Of a stretch of 64,000 nt of DNA, positions 1 through 9,199 are shown in pieces. A program made the translations under genes and the position numbers. The stretch spans positions 124,001-188,000 of the forward strand of contig CANNDF010000003.1 of NCBI GenBank assembly GCA_947503305.1, written 5' to 3'. Under the pieces are notes generated by a model. It was not told where the DNA came from and did no database searches. It was given only the letters and a program-made list of their open reading frames with translations. Numbering within the stretch: the stretch's first letter is position 1; each line of letters begins with the position of its first letter. This DNA comes from an uncultured Dokdonia sp. GTDB taxonomy: Bacteria > Bacteroidota > Bacteroidia > Flavobacteriales > Flavobacteriaceae.

Positions 1-191
1 AGTCCATTGAGATTTGTAATATCAGGACCTTCTATAATAAGACTGGAAAGACTCGTACATCCTGGATAATCCGTAGCAAAAGAATCGATCTCTGCTTGAG
101 AAGTAATTGTTATGTTTGGATTATCTGGACATTGTCCATAACTTAAAAACGAAATTAATAATGCAAGAAATAATGTAGGATTTTTTTTCAT
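1..191 (-). CDS. Secreted leucine-rich-repeat-like protein, N-terminal part (cut by left edge)
   Basis: The reading frame starts at the ATG on the minus strand at 191 and runs off the left edge without a stop, so only about 63 residues are visible. Residues 1-19 form a typical signal peptide (MKKNPTLFLALLISFLSYG followed by Q). The mature start CPDNPNITITSQAEIDSFATD, followed by a segment resembling CTSLSSLIIEGPDITNLNG, resembles the opening of receptor-L-domain or leucine-rich secreted proteins of Flavobacteria, which often end in a type IX secretion sorting domain. That domain would lie outside the window. The protein is exported; its partner or ligand cannot be told. Confidence 0.7.
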   Translation of the reverse strand, partial: MKKNPTLFLALLISFLSYGQCPDNPNITITSQAEIDSFATDYPGCTSLSSLIIEGPDITNLNG

Positions 192-286
192 AATAAATTG
201 ATTGGTATAGTTATAGTTTAAATATACTATATATAACAGTCAAATTAAGAAGATACTTGTATTTTTACATAATCATTAAAAGAATT

Positions 287-1537
287 ATGAAACAACTTAG
301 TCACTGGATTTACGACTTTTTAATCGGTAAAGGACTCTCAGAAACGACTGCTACATATGTCAATGTTATTGTTTTGTCTATTTTTCTTTTACTTGTATTA
401 TGGGTTATAGATACGCTTTCGCGAAAAATATTACGTAAAGTATCCAATACTGTTGCAAAAGCATCAAAAACACAATTTGATGATCTTTTAATTTCCAATA
501 GTGTCCCAAGACGCATTGCGCATATTATCCCATTATTAATAGCTTACACAACGACGCCTCTTATTTTTCGCGATTTTCCTATCACACAAGTATGGATTCA
601 TAAATCCTTACAACTGTATGGTATCATCTTAACACTTTGGATAGTAAGAGCTTTACTAAATACCTTAAAAGATTATTTTAAAACACGACCAAGATTAAGA
701 GACAAACCTATAGATAGTTACATCCAGGTATTTATGATTTTTGCTTGGTTTGTAGGTATATTTTTGGCATTAGCTGTCATTGCTGATATTGATATTTGGA
801 AGTTCCTTACTGGACTAGGAGCTATTTCTGCTGTTATTATTTTAATTTTTAGAGATACGATTTTAGGTTTTGTAGCTAGTATTCAGGTGGCAACAAATGA
901 TATTGTACGTATAGGTGATTGGATCACTTTTGAAAAATATGGTGCAGATGGTGATGTTGTAGAGATTAACCTAGCTACAGTAAAAGTTCAAAATTTTGAC
1001 AAAACCATAACCACAATTCCCACCTATGCATTGATAGCCGACAGTTTTAAAAACTGGCGTGGTATGAATGACTCTCAGGGGCGTCGTATAAAAAGGGCGC
1101 TTCATATAAAACAAGAGAGTATTCATTTTTTGACTCCAGAAGCTATTGAAGAATTAAAAAAAATAAGTCTTATTACTACCTATTTAAAGGATAGGAGTTC
1201 AAAAATCATATCAGAAAATCAAGATAAACAGATCGATAAATCCATTGCTATTAATGGCCGTAACCTTACCAATCTAGGTGTTTTTAGAAAATATATAGAA
1301 ACCTATTTACAACAACACTCGGCTATCAATAAGGATATGATGATCATGACACGACAACTTGCGCCTACCGCTCAGGGAATCCCGTTAGAAGTCTATTGTT
1401 TTAGTAGCGACAAGCGCTGGGAAAATTATGAATATATCATGGCAGATATTTTTGATCATCTCCTAGCCTCTATATCCTATTTTGATCTTGAGGTATTTGA
1501 ATTTCCAAGTAGTAGTAACTTTATTCCGAAAAGTTAA
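287..1537 (+). CDS. ybdG: MscS-family mechanosensitive channel, YbdG type
   Basis: This is an inner-membrane mechanosensitive channel that opens on membrane tension during osmotic downshift. Hydrophobic segments lie at about residues 25-45, 75-95, 110-125, 145-165 and 170-195, with the pore helix and beta domain following. Diagnostic YbdG stretches are visible: KYGADGDVVEI, TVKVQNFDKTITTIPTYALI, DSFKNWRGM, GRRIKR and RQLAPTAQGIPLEVYCF. The roughly 416-residue length fits E. coli YbdG and is longer than small MscS. The frame is open from a TTG at 257, but the ATG at 287 gives the usual short N terminus. An imperfect copy of the iterated palindrome lies at 414-426 and encodes LSRK. Confidence 0.9.
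   Translation: MKQLSHWIYDFLIGKGLSETTATYVNVIVLSIFLLLVLWVIDTLSRKILRKVSNTVAKASKTQFDDLLISNSVPRRIAHIIPLLIAYTTTPLIFRDFPITQVWIHKSLQLYGIILTLWIVRALLNTLKDYFKTRPRLRDKPIDSYIQVFMIFAWFVGIFLALAVIADIDIWKFLTGLGAISAVIILIFRDTILGFVASIQVATNDIVRIGDWITFEKYGADGDVVEINLATVKVQNFDKTITTIPTYALIADSFKNWRGMNDSQGRRIKRALHIKQESIHFLTPEAIEELKKISLITTYLKDRSSKIISENQDKQIDKSIAINGRNLTNLGVFRKYIETYLQQHSAINKDMMIMTRQLAPTAQGIPLEVYCFSSDKRWENYEYIMADIFDHLLASISYFDLEVFEFPSSSNFIPKS
414..426. repeat. Iterated palindrome, partial copy inside ybdG
   Basis: CGCTTTCGCGAAA matches the left arm and centre of the iterated palindrome, but the right arm has drifted. It is read in the LSRK frame (residues TLSRKILRK). Confidence 0.6.
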
Positions 1538-1570
1538 TTTTTTTTCAATACGGCTGTAAATTAGTATTTT

Positions 1571-1585
1571 GTTAGAAAATCTAAC
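1571..1585. promoter_or_regulatory. Small perfect inverted repeat just before a start codon
   Basis: GTTAGA-AAA-TCTAAC is a six-base-pair inverted repeat with a three-base spacer. It ends three bases before the ATG at 1589, so a hairpin here or a bound protein would cover the ribosome landing site of the arylsulfotransferase-like gene. The structure is read directly; the role is inferred. Confidence 0.3.
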
Positions 1586-1588
1586 GCT

Positions 1589-3166
1589 ATGCTTCAAAGG
1601 ATCTCCCCCCTGCTTTTTTTGTTTTTTCTATTTGTAATAAGTTGTGATAATTCGGATGATAATTCAGATAGCACTCCTCAAGGACCAGACGTTGTTGTTG
1701 TAGATGATACTACAAATGATACATTTATTACAGATGAATCTGTACAATTAAATCCATCTGGACGAGCACCATTATCGGCAGAGATCGCCTTAACACTTTC
1801 AGAAAGTGCAACTATTGAAATGCGTATTGTGGGGCAAAACGGACAACCTTCAGATATTAATAAAGTGTTTTCTAACGACGAAACATCAGTAAGTATTCCT
1901 ATACATGGACTATATGCAGATTATGAAAATACAGTAATTTTAAGCTTTACAAGGCAAGATGGAACGAGTCTAGGCAGTAAAACGTATAGCATACAAACAG
2001 AGTCCCTCATCCCTGAAATGCCACAAATTTCTATAGATGTTGCAAATATTAATGAGATGGCACCAGGGCTTACTTTTGTAAGTTATTTTGGACATGTTGG
2101 GGTTGTACTTCCTCAAAGACCTTTTATGTTTGATGCCTATGGTGATATACGTTGGTACTTAAATTTTAGTTCCGATCCTGTATTAGGAAATCTTTTTTAT
2201 GACAATGGGATGGAACGGTTACAGAATGGAAACTTCTTTTTTGGAAATGGCAATAACGCTACTATTTATGAAATTGATCTTTTTGGGACTATTCTTAATA
2301 GTTGGGATATGCCAGGATATAGTTTCCATCATGAAGTCATAGAAAAACCAAACGGAAATTTTATTGCCACAGTAAACAAACTCGGGGCTGGCACTGTAGA
2401 AGATTATTTGATAGAAATAGACCGAACTAGTGGGAGTATTATTAATGAATGGAACCTTAATCAATCTCTTGATAATACACGTACCACACTTACAAATGAT
2501 GCTGTAGACTGGTTTCATGCAAATGCGGTAACCTATGATCCTGTAGATGATGCAATTATTGTCTCAGGAAGAACACAAGGGATGGTAAAACTTTCTGCAC
2601 AAAATGAGGTTATATGGATTATGAGTCCACATCTAGATTGGGGTACAGCTGGTAATGGTGAAGATTTAAATCAATTTTTATTACAACCTATTGCCAGTGA
2701 TAATAGTATAATTACTAATCAAGAAGTTCTAGATGGCTTTGAAAATCACCCTGATTTTGAGTGGAACTGGTATCAACATGCTCCCCAAATACTACCCAAT
2801 GGCAATATTATCTTATTTGATAATGGGGATAACAGAAATTACACCTTAGATGAAGTGTATAGTCGAGCTGTAGAGTATGAAATAGACCAAGAGTCTATGA
2901 CAATTAAACAGGTCTGGCAATATGGTAAAGAAAGAGGTGAAGAAACGTATTCACGTATCGTATCTGACGTAGATTATCTCCCTACAGAAGATCATGTGAT
3001 TGTGACTCCAGGCGCTATCGGAAATTCAAGTAATGGTACAGGAAAATCTATTGAAGTAGATTATGCTACTGGTGATGTGATTTTTGAAGCTACAATCACA
3101 CCTCCTCAAACTGTCGTTATTATTACAATGCATCGTACAGAGCGACTACCATTATACCCTAATTAA
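1589..3166 (+). CDS. Arylsulfotransferase-like (ASST family) lipoprotein
   Basis: Residues 1-18 form a lipoprotein signal with lipobox Cys19 followed by DNSDDNSD, the acidic tail seen in surface lipoproteins of Bacteroidota. The rest matches the ASST beta-propeller family, which moves sulfate from a phenolic sulfate ester to another phenol. An N-terminal beta domain (about 50-140) precedes the propeller. Conserved histidines sit in HHEVIEKPNGNF (247-248), DWFHANAVTYDP (His310, the position of the catalytic His in the family) and QHAPQILPNGN (His397). The length of 525 is usual. The stop overlaps the stop of the convergent next gene. Substrate is unknown; algal sulfated phenolics are only a guess. 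Confidence 0.8.
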   Translation: MLQRISPLLFLFFLFVISCDNSDDNSDSTPQGPDVVVVDDTTNDTFITDESVQLNPSGRAPLSAEIALTLSESATIEMRIVGQNGQPSDINKVFSNDETSVSIPIHGLYADYENTVILSFTRQDGTSLGSKTYSIQTESLIPEMPQISIDVANINEMAPGLTFVSYFGHVGVVLPQRPFMFDAYGDIRWYLNFSSDPVLGNLFYDNGMERLQNGNFFFGNGNNATIYEIDLFGTILNSWDMPGYSFHHEVIEKPNGNFIATVNKLGAGTVEDYLIEIDRTSGSIINEWNLNQSLDNTRTTLTNDAVDWFHANAVTYDPVDDAIIVSGRTQGMVKLSAQNEVIWIMSPHLDWGTAGNGEDLNQFLLQPIASDNSIITNQEVLDGFENHPDFEWNWYQHAPQILPNGNIILFDNGDNRNYTLDEVYSRAVEYEIDQESMTIKQVWQYGKERGEETYSRIVSDVDYLPTEDHVIVTPGAIGNSSNGTGKSIEVDYATGDVIFEATITPPQTVVIITMHRTERLPLYPN

Positions 3167-3744
3167 TCGCATGTAAACGCAAGATCAATAGCATTAAGTG
3201 TCTTCCATACATTATGTTCACGTGGTTGTGGCGAAATGGTAAATAATACGGTGTATTTTTCTTTTATGGGGCAATAATCTGAAACAGCATCTATTTGTAA
3301 AGTTATTAACTCTTTTGTAAAAAAAGCATCATATACTGTGGCTTCACCATGATACACCATGTCTTCTTTTGTAAAAGAAGTTTGTGTCTTTGGGATATCT
3401 TTTGTGTCCTTCCCTACCACATTCATAAGACCATCAAAATAAGCATTAATATCTGTTTTTAATTTGCTTTGAGAGAGTTGCGGGTCTTCATCTAAGTACC
3501 ATAAAAATGCATAGGTCCAAAATTCATCACTTTCAGGGGTTCCCCATCCTTTTGCAAATCGAACTTCTTCAATTCCTTTATAACCTAAGGAAGGGGCAAA
3601 TGATATAGGAAATGGAAGGTGTTCACTACGCCATGGTTCTTCAATTGCAAGTAATAAGGGGATTTCTTTTTTATTTTGGCTTATAACCTTCATAGATGTA
3701 GTCACAAAAACTAAAATATAAAGAAGAGTGATTATATTTTTCAT
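3163..3744 (-). CDS. Secreted protein of unknown function
   Basis: I chose the ATG at 3744 because it gives a clean signal peptide (MKNIITLLYILVFVTTSMKVISQ). The frame stays open to 3795, but that extension reads through a palindrome copy and adds a basic leader. The mature part has about 170 residues with two cysteines near the C terminus (DYCPIKEKY and LAFTCD) that could form a disulfide. No family was recognised. It converges on the arylsulfotransferase-like gene with a four-base overlap and follows another secreted unknown 37 bases upstream, so the two may be co-transcribed. Confidence 0.65.
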   Translation of the reverse strand: MKNIITLLYILVFVTTSMKVISQNKKEIPLLLAIEEPWRSEHLPFPISFAPSLGYKGIEEVRFAKGWGTPESDEFWTYAFLWYLDEDPQLSQSKLKTDINAYFDGLMNVVGKDTKDIPKTQTSFTKEDMVYHGEATVYDAFFTKELITLQIDAVSDYCPIKEKYTVLFTISPQPREHNVWKTLNAIDLAFTCD

Positions 3745-3756
3745 AAATAGTATTTT

Positions 3757-3770
3757 GCTTTCGCGAAAGC
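3757..3770. repeat. Iterated palindrome, exact core, intergenic
   Basis: GCTTTCGCGAAAGC lies in the 37-base gap between two minus-strand genes. As RNA it could fold into a GCTTT/AAAGC hairpin. Confidence 0.85.
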
Positions 3771-3781
3771 GTAAAAAACTT

Positions 3782-4516
3782 TTACTCTTTAACAATAATT
3801 ACGGTAGCAACTACACCAGTAGCAAGGTTCCATATATTAGAAGAAATGACTTGTCTATTATCATCATACATCACAAATTGAGCAGTATTAGGCCCTGAAC
3901 TCCCTTGATTTAATGCTTTGATATCTATCTTATTAAATCCTTTTGCGAGGTCTATATAAAATCCTTGAAACTCCCCAGCCAAATGAATATTAGGATGTAT
4001 TACAGTATCGTTTACAGATACACTTACACGATCACCATCTACAAACTCATGATCTCTGTATAAAAAACGGACAAACTTTGAGCCGCTTTTAAAATCACCT
4101 AAGTATTGATCATTATAAAATTCTGGCTTTAACCCTTTATCCTTAGAAAAATTAATAGCATTCCTATTATTGAATTTATTTTCTAATGCAGTATAATCTT
4201 TTTTAGCAAATTGATCCCCTTCCATGAAGCGAACCTCTTTCTTCTTGCTTCCGTCCGGTTCTCCTAAGCGAACTCTACTCTTTATAGAAACGGTTTCTGA
4301 AGTAATGGCATCTGTAGCTGTTTCTGGAGATAATAGAACTGACTTTTCAATATCGTTATCTTGAGTACCTCCTATTGCAATAGATTTTTGTGGAGCATCC
4401 AATTGACTATACCCTATAGATGTTACACATAAGAATAATAGCCATAAGCTATTTTTAAGAGTATATATGGAATCCGTAGTTTTCAATACAATTTTTTGAC
4501 CAGTAAATATACGCAT
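3782..4516 (-). CDS. Secreted protein of unknown function
   Basis: A 244-residue protein with a basic leader of about 20 residues before a hydrophobic segment (LKNSLWLLFLCVTSIGYS) ending before QLDAPQKS, which reads as a signal peptide cleaved near residue 37. A TTG at codon 11 would give a shorter leader. The middle is charged (KSRVRLGEPDGSKKKEVRF). The C-terminal half is beta-rich (KFVRFLYRDHEFVDGDRVSVSVNDTVIHPNIHLAGEFQGFYIDL), suggesting a jelly-roll or C2-like fold. No family was recognised. About 210 bases without a gene lie upstream. Confidence 0.65.
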   Translation of the reverse strand: MRIFTGQKIVLKTTDSIYTLKNSLWLLFLCVTSIGYSQLDAPQKSIAIGGTQDNDIEKSVLLSPETATDAITSETVSIKSRVRLGEPDGSKKKEVRFMEGDQFAKKDYTALENKFNNRNAINFSKDKGLKPEFYNDQYLGDFKSGSKFVRFLYRDHEFVDGDRVSVSVNDTVIHPNIHLAGEFQGFYIDLAKGFNKIDIKALNQGSSGPNTAQFVMYDDNRQVISSNIWNLATGVVATVIIVKE

Positions 4517-4729
4517 TGCTTCTAAAATAGGGAATTACTTTATATAACTATTAACAACAAGATTCATACCACACCCCATTTTTAGTAAGGATATTGATAT
4601 GAAAATTATATGTATATACGATTCTAATATCATTCATAGTCGTAATCATAAGGTACTCTTAACAATAAATATCAAAATAATATGTTTTTGAGTACGTTAT
4701 CATGTATACATCAATCATAACCCAATTTT

Positions 4730-5782
4730 ATGAAGTCTAATTTTTTATTTACTGTCCTTGTTTTAGCCCTAGTATGTTTTTCATGTAGTTCCAGAGATGA
4801 TGATGGTGCTTCCAATGCAATAGAGTGTCTTAATCTAGGGGAACAACAACTAGAACTTACCATACAAGAATCATTTACAACACCCCCATCCAAAGTATCT
4901 GTCTTTTTTAAAGTAAATGATATTCAAGGTAATGGAGTGCCTAATTTAAATGCAAGTAATTTTAAAATTTTTGAGCAAGGGCGTAATGATGATTGCTTTA
5001 ATGAAATTTCTTCCTTAGAATCATCTGCCGATATTTCTTCTAATTCTCAAATATTTGTGAATAATACACTTCTCATTTTAGATCTCAGTAATAGTGTATT
5101 AAGTACAAACTTACAAGAGTTGAAAGACGCGTCTATAAGCTTTATAAATAATGTAGTCCCCGCAATTCCCTCTCAGGCATTTCAAATGGGGATATATTGG
5201 TTTGATGGAGAAGACATATTACACCTTCTACAAGAACCAACTTCTGATGCTACTGTACTACAAGATGCAATCAATAGTATTACACCAGACATAAGCAATG
5301 ATCCATCTACAGATCTTTATGGAGCTGTAATAAAAGGAACGCAAGTAGCCGAGGATTTAATTGCCACTTTTGGACTTCTGGATATTTTTGCAGCAGCCTC
5401 TATCGTACTATTTACAGATGGTACTGATCAAGCTGCAAGATTTACAGAGCAAGAAGCGCTTAATAGTGTAAATAACGCAAGTGAAAACATTACGTTCTTT
5501 ACAATAGGCCTAGGAGAAGAGATAGACCCTATTGTACTTTCTAGCATAGGAACATCAGGTAGTGCGTTTGCTGTAGATAGTACAGAATTAGAAGCCGTAT
5601 TTAATCAAGTCTCTGATAATGTTGCTAGTCAAGCTAACAGTTTTTACCTTTTTGAATATTGCAGCCCAAAAAGGGATGGTAGTGGTTTGAATAATTTACT
5701 TATACAGGCAATATCACAAGATAGAAGTGGTCTTATTGAAACAGCATTTGATGCGACAGGCTTTACAAGTGGCTGTAATTAA
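4730..5782 (+). CDS. von Willebrand factor A domain lipoprotein
   Basis: The lipobox ends at Cys19 and is followed by SSRDDDG, typical of surface lipoproteins. A VWA domain runs from about 112 to 315. Its metal-ion-dependent adhesion site is intact: D118-x-S120-x-S122 (DLSNS), Thr194 in DPSTDLYG and Asp230 in LFTDGTDQ. It therefore probably binds a ligand through a divalent cation. A short beta domain with cysteines precedes it (about 40-105), and Cys residues near the C terminus (EYCSPKRDG, FTSGCN) could pair. The gene stands alone between genes of other function. The partner is unknown. Confidence 0.8.
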   Translation: MKSNFLFTVLVLALVCFSCSSRDDDGASNAIECLNLGEQQLELTIQESFTTPPSKVSVFFKVNDIQGNGVPNLNASNFKIFEQGRNDDCFNEISSLESSADISSNSQIFVNNTLLILDLSNSVLSTNLQELKDASISFINNVVPAIPSQAFQMGIYWFDGEDILHLLQEPTSDATVLQDAINSITPDISNDPSTDLYGAVIKGTQVAEDLIATFGLLDIFAAASIVLFTDGTDQAARFTEQEALNSVNNASENITFFTIGLGEEIDPIVLSSIGTSGSAFAVDSTELEAVFNQVSDNVASQANSFYLFEYCSPKRDGSGLNNLLIQAISQDRSGLIETAFDATGFTSGCN

Positions 5783-5900
5783 CACCCTTGTAATGTACTA
5801 AAATCGTGCATTTTACCGATAAAAAGACGTCACATAGCGACAAAGATCTATAAATTTAAAATGCAAACTTGATATAAAAAAAACTCTATACATTGTACGT

Positions 5901-6326
5901 ATGAGAGTTACACAATCTAACTTACCACATGAACTAGAAGATGTTTACATTTTAGAAAGTGGTATGTATTACTTCTTTAAAGACTTTATAATTTCAGAAG
6001 TCAATGAAGGTGTTTTATTTAACTGGGAAATGGGAGCAGATCTTATCGAGTTAGCCTATAATCATTATGGACCTGACGCAGAAGTTTCATATATATCAAA
6101 TCGAGTTAATCAATATTCAACAGTACCTCAAGATTGGTTAAAATTTTTTAATAAAAATCATCAAATAAAACGATTTGCAATTGTTACCTATACTGAAATA
6201 GGAATTGTAAATGTAATGCTGGAAAAAATATTTTTTAAATCTAAACTTAAACGATTTGATAATCTATATGAAGCCGTTCATTGGGTTACTGATCAAACTG
6301 AAATAAATAAATCGCAAACAGCTTAA
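5901..6326 (+). CDS. STAS/SpoIIAA-like small cytoplasmic protein
   Basis: A 141-residue soluble protein without signal or membrane segment. The alternation of strands and helices (YYFFKDFIISEVNEGVLFNWEMGADLIELA, then QIKRFAIVTYTEIGIVNVMLEKIFF, then YEAVHWV near the end) is like the STAS/SpoIIAA-like family widespread in Flavobacteria. Biochemical function is unknown. Its stop overlaps the stop of the convergent hexosaminidase gene by four bases. The family assignment rests on pattern only. Confidence 0.65.
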   Translation: MRVTQSNLPHELEDVYILESGMYYFFKDFIISEVNEGVLFNWEMGADLIELAYNHYGPDAEVSYISNRVNQYSTVPQDWLKFFNKNHQIKRFAIVTYTEIGIVNVMLEKIFFKSKLKRFDNLYEAVHWVTDQTEINKSQTA

Positions 6327-7894
6327 TCTGGAACTGTACTATCTTTAAAAACTTTATTGGATGCATAGTAATTGACATTGTTCAACTGTAATCGATTTGC
6401 ATGTCGCTGTAACCGCTCTTTATAAGAATTCCAATCAAGTATATCCCATGAAGACCAGCTAAGCTCTGCGTGGCCAATAATTCTTGGAAAAGCTAAGTAT
6501 TCTAATTCATCTATGGTCGATATGGTCTCACTCCATAATGGAGATTCTATACCTAGAATTTGAGATTGTGGAATGCTGTCTAGTAACAACTTGGGGTTCC
6601 ACACATAGGCACTATCTACCTCCACATAACCCGCCCATGTAAGTCCCAACTTCGTCTCTTTAGTATATTTCATATCCAGATACGTTCGCTTTGCAGGAGA
6701 GAGTACTACTTTTGCTCCTTGTCGAGCTCCTGAAATCGCATTTTTTGCACTTGTCCAATGTTGTATAATTGTATTATCAGATAAGGTAGCCGACTGAATA
6801 TCTTCCCATCCCATTGTGTATTTGCCGTGCTTCTTTACAATTTCTTGTGCTTTATTTATAAAGGTTATATAGTCATCTTTTTCTGTTGAGTGCGATTCAT
6901 CACCACCTATATGGATATAATTTCCCGGAGTCATACTTGCTACTTCACGTATTACATCATCAATAAATGTGTATGTAAGTGCTTTGTCAACACATAAACT
7001 ACTAAACCCAACCCGCATCCCAGTGTATAACTTTGGAGCCTTACCATCACAATTTAATTCTGGATATGATGCAAGAGCGGCATTGGTATGACCTGGCATA
7101 TCAATTTCAGGAATAACAGTGATAAATCGCTCAGAAGCATATGAAACAATAGCTTTGTATTGTTCTTGTGTATAAAACCCTCCTTCTCCACCACCTACTT
7201 CAGAACTGCCTCCAATTCCTGTAAGTTTAGGCCATGATTTGATTTCGATACGCCACCCTTGATCATCGGCGAGGTGTAAATGCAACGTGTTTAATTTATA
7301 TGAGGATATTAAATCTATATATCTTTTTACATCTTCTACAGAAAAAAAATGGCGAGCAACATCCAACATAGCGCCTCGATATTCAAACTCAGGGCTATCA
7401 GAAATATACACCCCAGGTAATGCCCATATAATACTATCGGTTACAGATGATTTTACAATTTCATCGGGTAATAACTGTACTAATGTCTGCATACCCCTAT
7501 ATAAGCCTTTGGGAGTATTACTTTTAAGTTCGACACGTTCTGTTGTAGTGGTGAGTTCATAATGTTCATCATGTGACTGAATACTGTCAGTATCCAACAC
7601 AAAATAAATTCCATCTTCATTACTCAAATCATTCGTTTGTATTTCTTCTACTTGCAGATTCATTCCAGAACTCCTGGCAAGTTGCCTTTTAAATGCTTGT
7701 GAGATTTGGAAAACTTCAGAATCGGTATCTGTATAAATAGTAGTTGACTCTTGTATTAAAAAGGCATTTTCTGTAGGGATAACTTTTTGTGGAAGCGGGA
7801 TAAGAACACGCTCATCTATCGATACCGTTGCTATAGGTTTTTGAGTGCAACTTATTATGAGTAGAATTCCCACCCATCCAAAAATATATTTCAT
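6323..7894 (-). CDS. Beta-N-acetylhexosaminidase lipoprotein, GH20
   Basis: It removes terminal GlcNAc or GalNAc from oligosaccharides such as chitin or peptidoglycan fragments. The lipobox ends at Cys16 (LLIISC), so it is membrane-anchored outside the cytoplasm. An N-terminal GH20b-type domain (about 30-165) precedes the TIM barrel (from about 170). The catalytic pair Asp332-Glu333 sits in IHIGGDESHS, and the substrate-binding motifs HLHLADDQGWRIEIKSWP and PEIDMPGHTNAAL are intact. The 523-residue length is normal. Together with the nearby D-Ala-D-Ala dipeptidase it could serve wall turnover or chitin use. Confidence 0.93.
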   Translation of the reverse strand: MKYIFGWVGILLIISCTQKPIATVSIDERVLIPLPQKVIPTENAFLIQESTTIYTDTDSEVFQISQAFKRQLARSSGMNLQVEEIQTNDLSNEDGIYFVLDTDSIQSHDEHYELTTTTERVELKSNTPKGLYRGMQTLVQLLPDEIVKSSVTDSIIWALPGVYISDSPEFEYRGAMLDVARHFFSVEDVKRYIDLISSYKLNTLHLHLADDQGWRIEIKSWPKLTGIGGSSEVGGGEGGFYTQEQYKAIVSYASERFITVIPEIDMPGHTNAALASYPELNCDGKAPKLYTGMRVGFSSLCVDKALTYTFIDDVIREVASMTPGNYIHIGGDESHSTEKDDYITFINKAQEIVKKHGKYTMGWEDIQSATLSDNTIIQHWTSAKNAISGARQGAKVVLSPAKRTYLDMKYTKETKLGLTWAGYVEVDSAYVWNPKLLLDSIPQSQILGIESPLWSETISTIDELEYLAFPRIIGHAELSWSSWDILDWNSYKERLQRHANRLQLNNVNYYASNKVFKDSTVPD

Positions 7895-7909
7895 AAATAA
7901 AGTATTATA

Positions 7910-9118
7910 CTAGTCCAAACGATAGTATCCACATTTTAAATAGGCGCCTTCAGGAAAACCAATGGGATGATCACTATCGTGAAATGTTTTTTCTAATACC
8001 TTAAAGTTACGATTTGTATTCCGAATGTTACGTTCAGAAATATCAAAAAAAGATTGTGCATGGATCCTAGATGAACACGAAGCAAGTATTAAAATGCCTT
8101 TTTTTGTAACCAATTGTGTTCCTAAAGTAGCAAGTCGGGCATAACTTCGCTTAGCCGTCTCTATTTCTTTTGTATTTTTTGCAAAACTAGGAGGATCAAT
8201 AACAACAATATCAAAGTATTTATTACTATCAATAAGCTTTTGCAATCCTATAAATGCATCTACCGCCATTGTCGTATGCACTCCGTTATGTGGATTGAGT
8301 TTTCCGTTTTCTACAGCTACAGCTAGTGCCTGCGCACTTATATCTAAGCTTATTACTTCGGTTGCGCCACCTGCCAAAGCATGTACAGAAAAGCCCCCTG
8401 CATAACTAAAAACGTCCAGAACTGTTTTCCCATTTGAAAGCTCCCCCACTCGCTTTCTATTATGACGATGGTCCAAAAAGTATCCTGTCTTATGACCATG
8501 GATCACATTTGCAGAAAAACGGATACCGTGCTCTTTAAAAAAAACGACTTCATTATCTAAAACCCCATGAATTACTTGTCCATCTGATAATCTATACGAT
8601 TCTGTTTTCTGTAGATTTCGACTTAATCGTAGTACTAATGTTTGACAACCTGAGACTTCTAATAATTGAGGAAAAATCATATCCAAATATGGATACCAAA
8701 TTGTACTATATAGCTTGACAACAAGTACAGAAGCATATACATCTGCAATCAACCCTGGAAATCCGTCATTTTCTCCAAAAATAAGTCTATAACTATCTGT
8801 TTCTGTTGCTAGTAATGTTTTTCTTATACGATATGCATTTTTGATTTTCTTTACATAAAAATCAAAGTCAACTGTAACGGGTTGTGAACTTATTACTTTA
8901 ATTCGAATAGGAGAATCAGGATCATATAATCCTATAGCAAATACTTTATCTGTACGTTGATCAAAAAGAATGGCTATATCTCCCGGATTACCTTCTCTAT
9001 TTTGCTTTGCAATACTATCCTCAAATACCCAAGGATGCCCTTGCTTAACAAATTTTTCTGCTTTTGCTTTCAATTTTATTGCTAAGCGTTGTGTTTTTAT
9101 CTTGGGAATGATATTCAT
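7910..9118 (-). CDS. rlmI: SAM-dependent rRNA (cytosine-C5) methyltransferase, RlmI type
   Basis: The family methylates 23S rRNA cytosine-1962 in E. coli. An N-terminal PUA-like domain (GHPWVFEDSIAKQNREGNPGD) binds RNA, then a central domain, then a Rossmann methyltransferase domain. The SAM loop is visible (VLDVFSYAGGFSVHAL), as is the acidic motif (VISLDIS) and the catalytic-site motif DIVVIDPPSF. The 402-residue length matches RlmI. The exact target base is inferred from the family. It ends 15 bases before the hexosaminidase start, so the two may be co-transcribed. Confidence 0.85.
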   Translation of the reverse strand: MNIIPKIKTQRLAIKLKAKAEKFVKQGHPWVFEDSIAKQNREGNPGDIAILFDQRTDKVFAIGLYDPDSPIRIKVISSQPVTVDFDFYVKKIKNAYRIRKTLLATETDSYRLIFGENDGFPGLIADVYASVLVVKLYSTIWYPYLDMIFPQLLEVSGCQTLVLRLSRNLQKTESYRLSDGQVIHGVLDNEVVFFKEHGIRFSANVIHGHKTGYFLDHRHNRKRVGELSNGKTVLDVFSYAGGFSVHALAGGATEVISLDISAQALAVAVENGKLNPHNGVHTTMAVDAFIGLQKLIDSNKYFDIVVIDPPSFAKNTKEIETAKRSYARLATLGTQLVTKKGILILASCSSRIHAQSFFDISERNIRNTNRNFKVLEKTFHDSDHPIGFPEGAYLKCGYYRLD

Positions 9119-9141
9119 AGAACAACAAGATTAGGAATTTT

Positions 9142-9161
9142 TATGCTTTCGCGAAAGCATA
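9142..9161. repeat. Iterated palindrome, exact core, 20-bp perfect palindrome
   Basis: An exact core extended to a 20-bp perfect palindrome. It lies between the divergent rlmI and dipeptidase genes, where it would be in both promoter regions. Confidence 0.85.
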
Positions 9162-9199
9162 CTCTCTTTAAATACATCAATTTATTGTAATTTACCCCT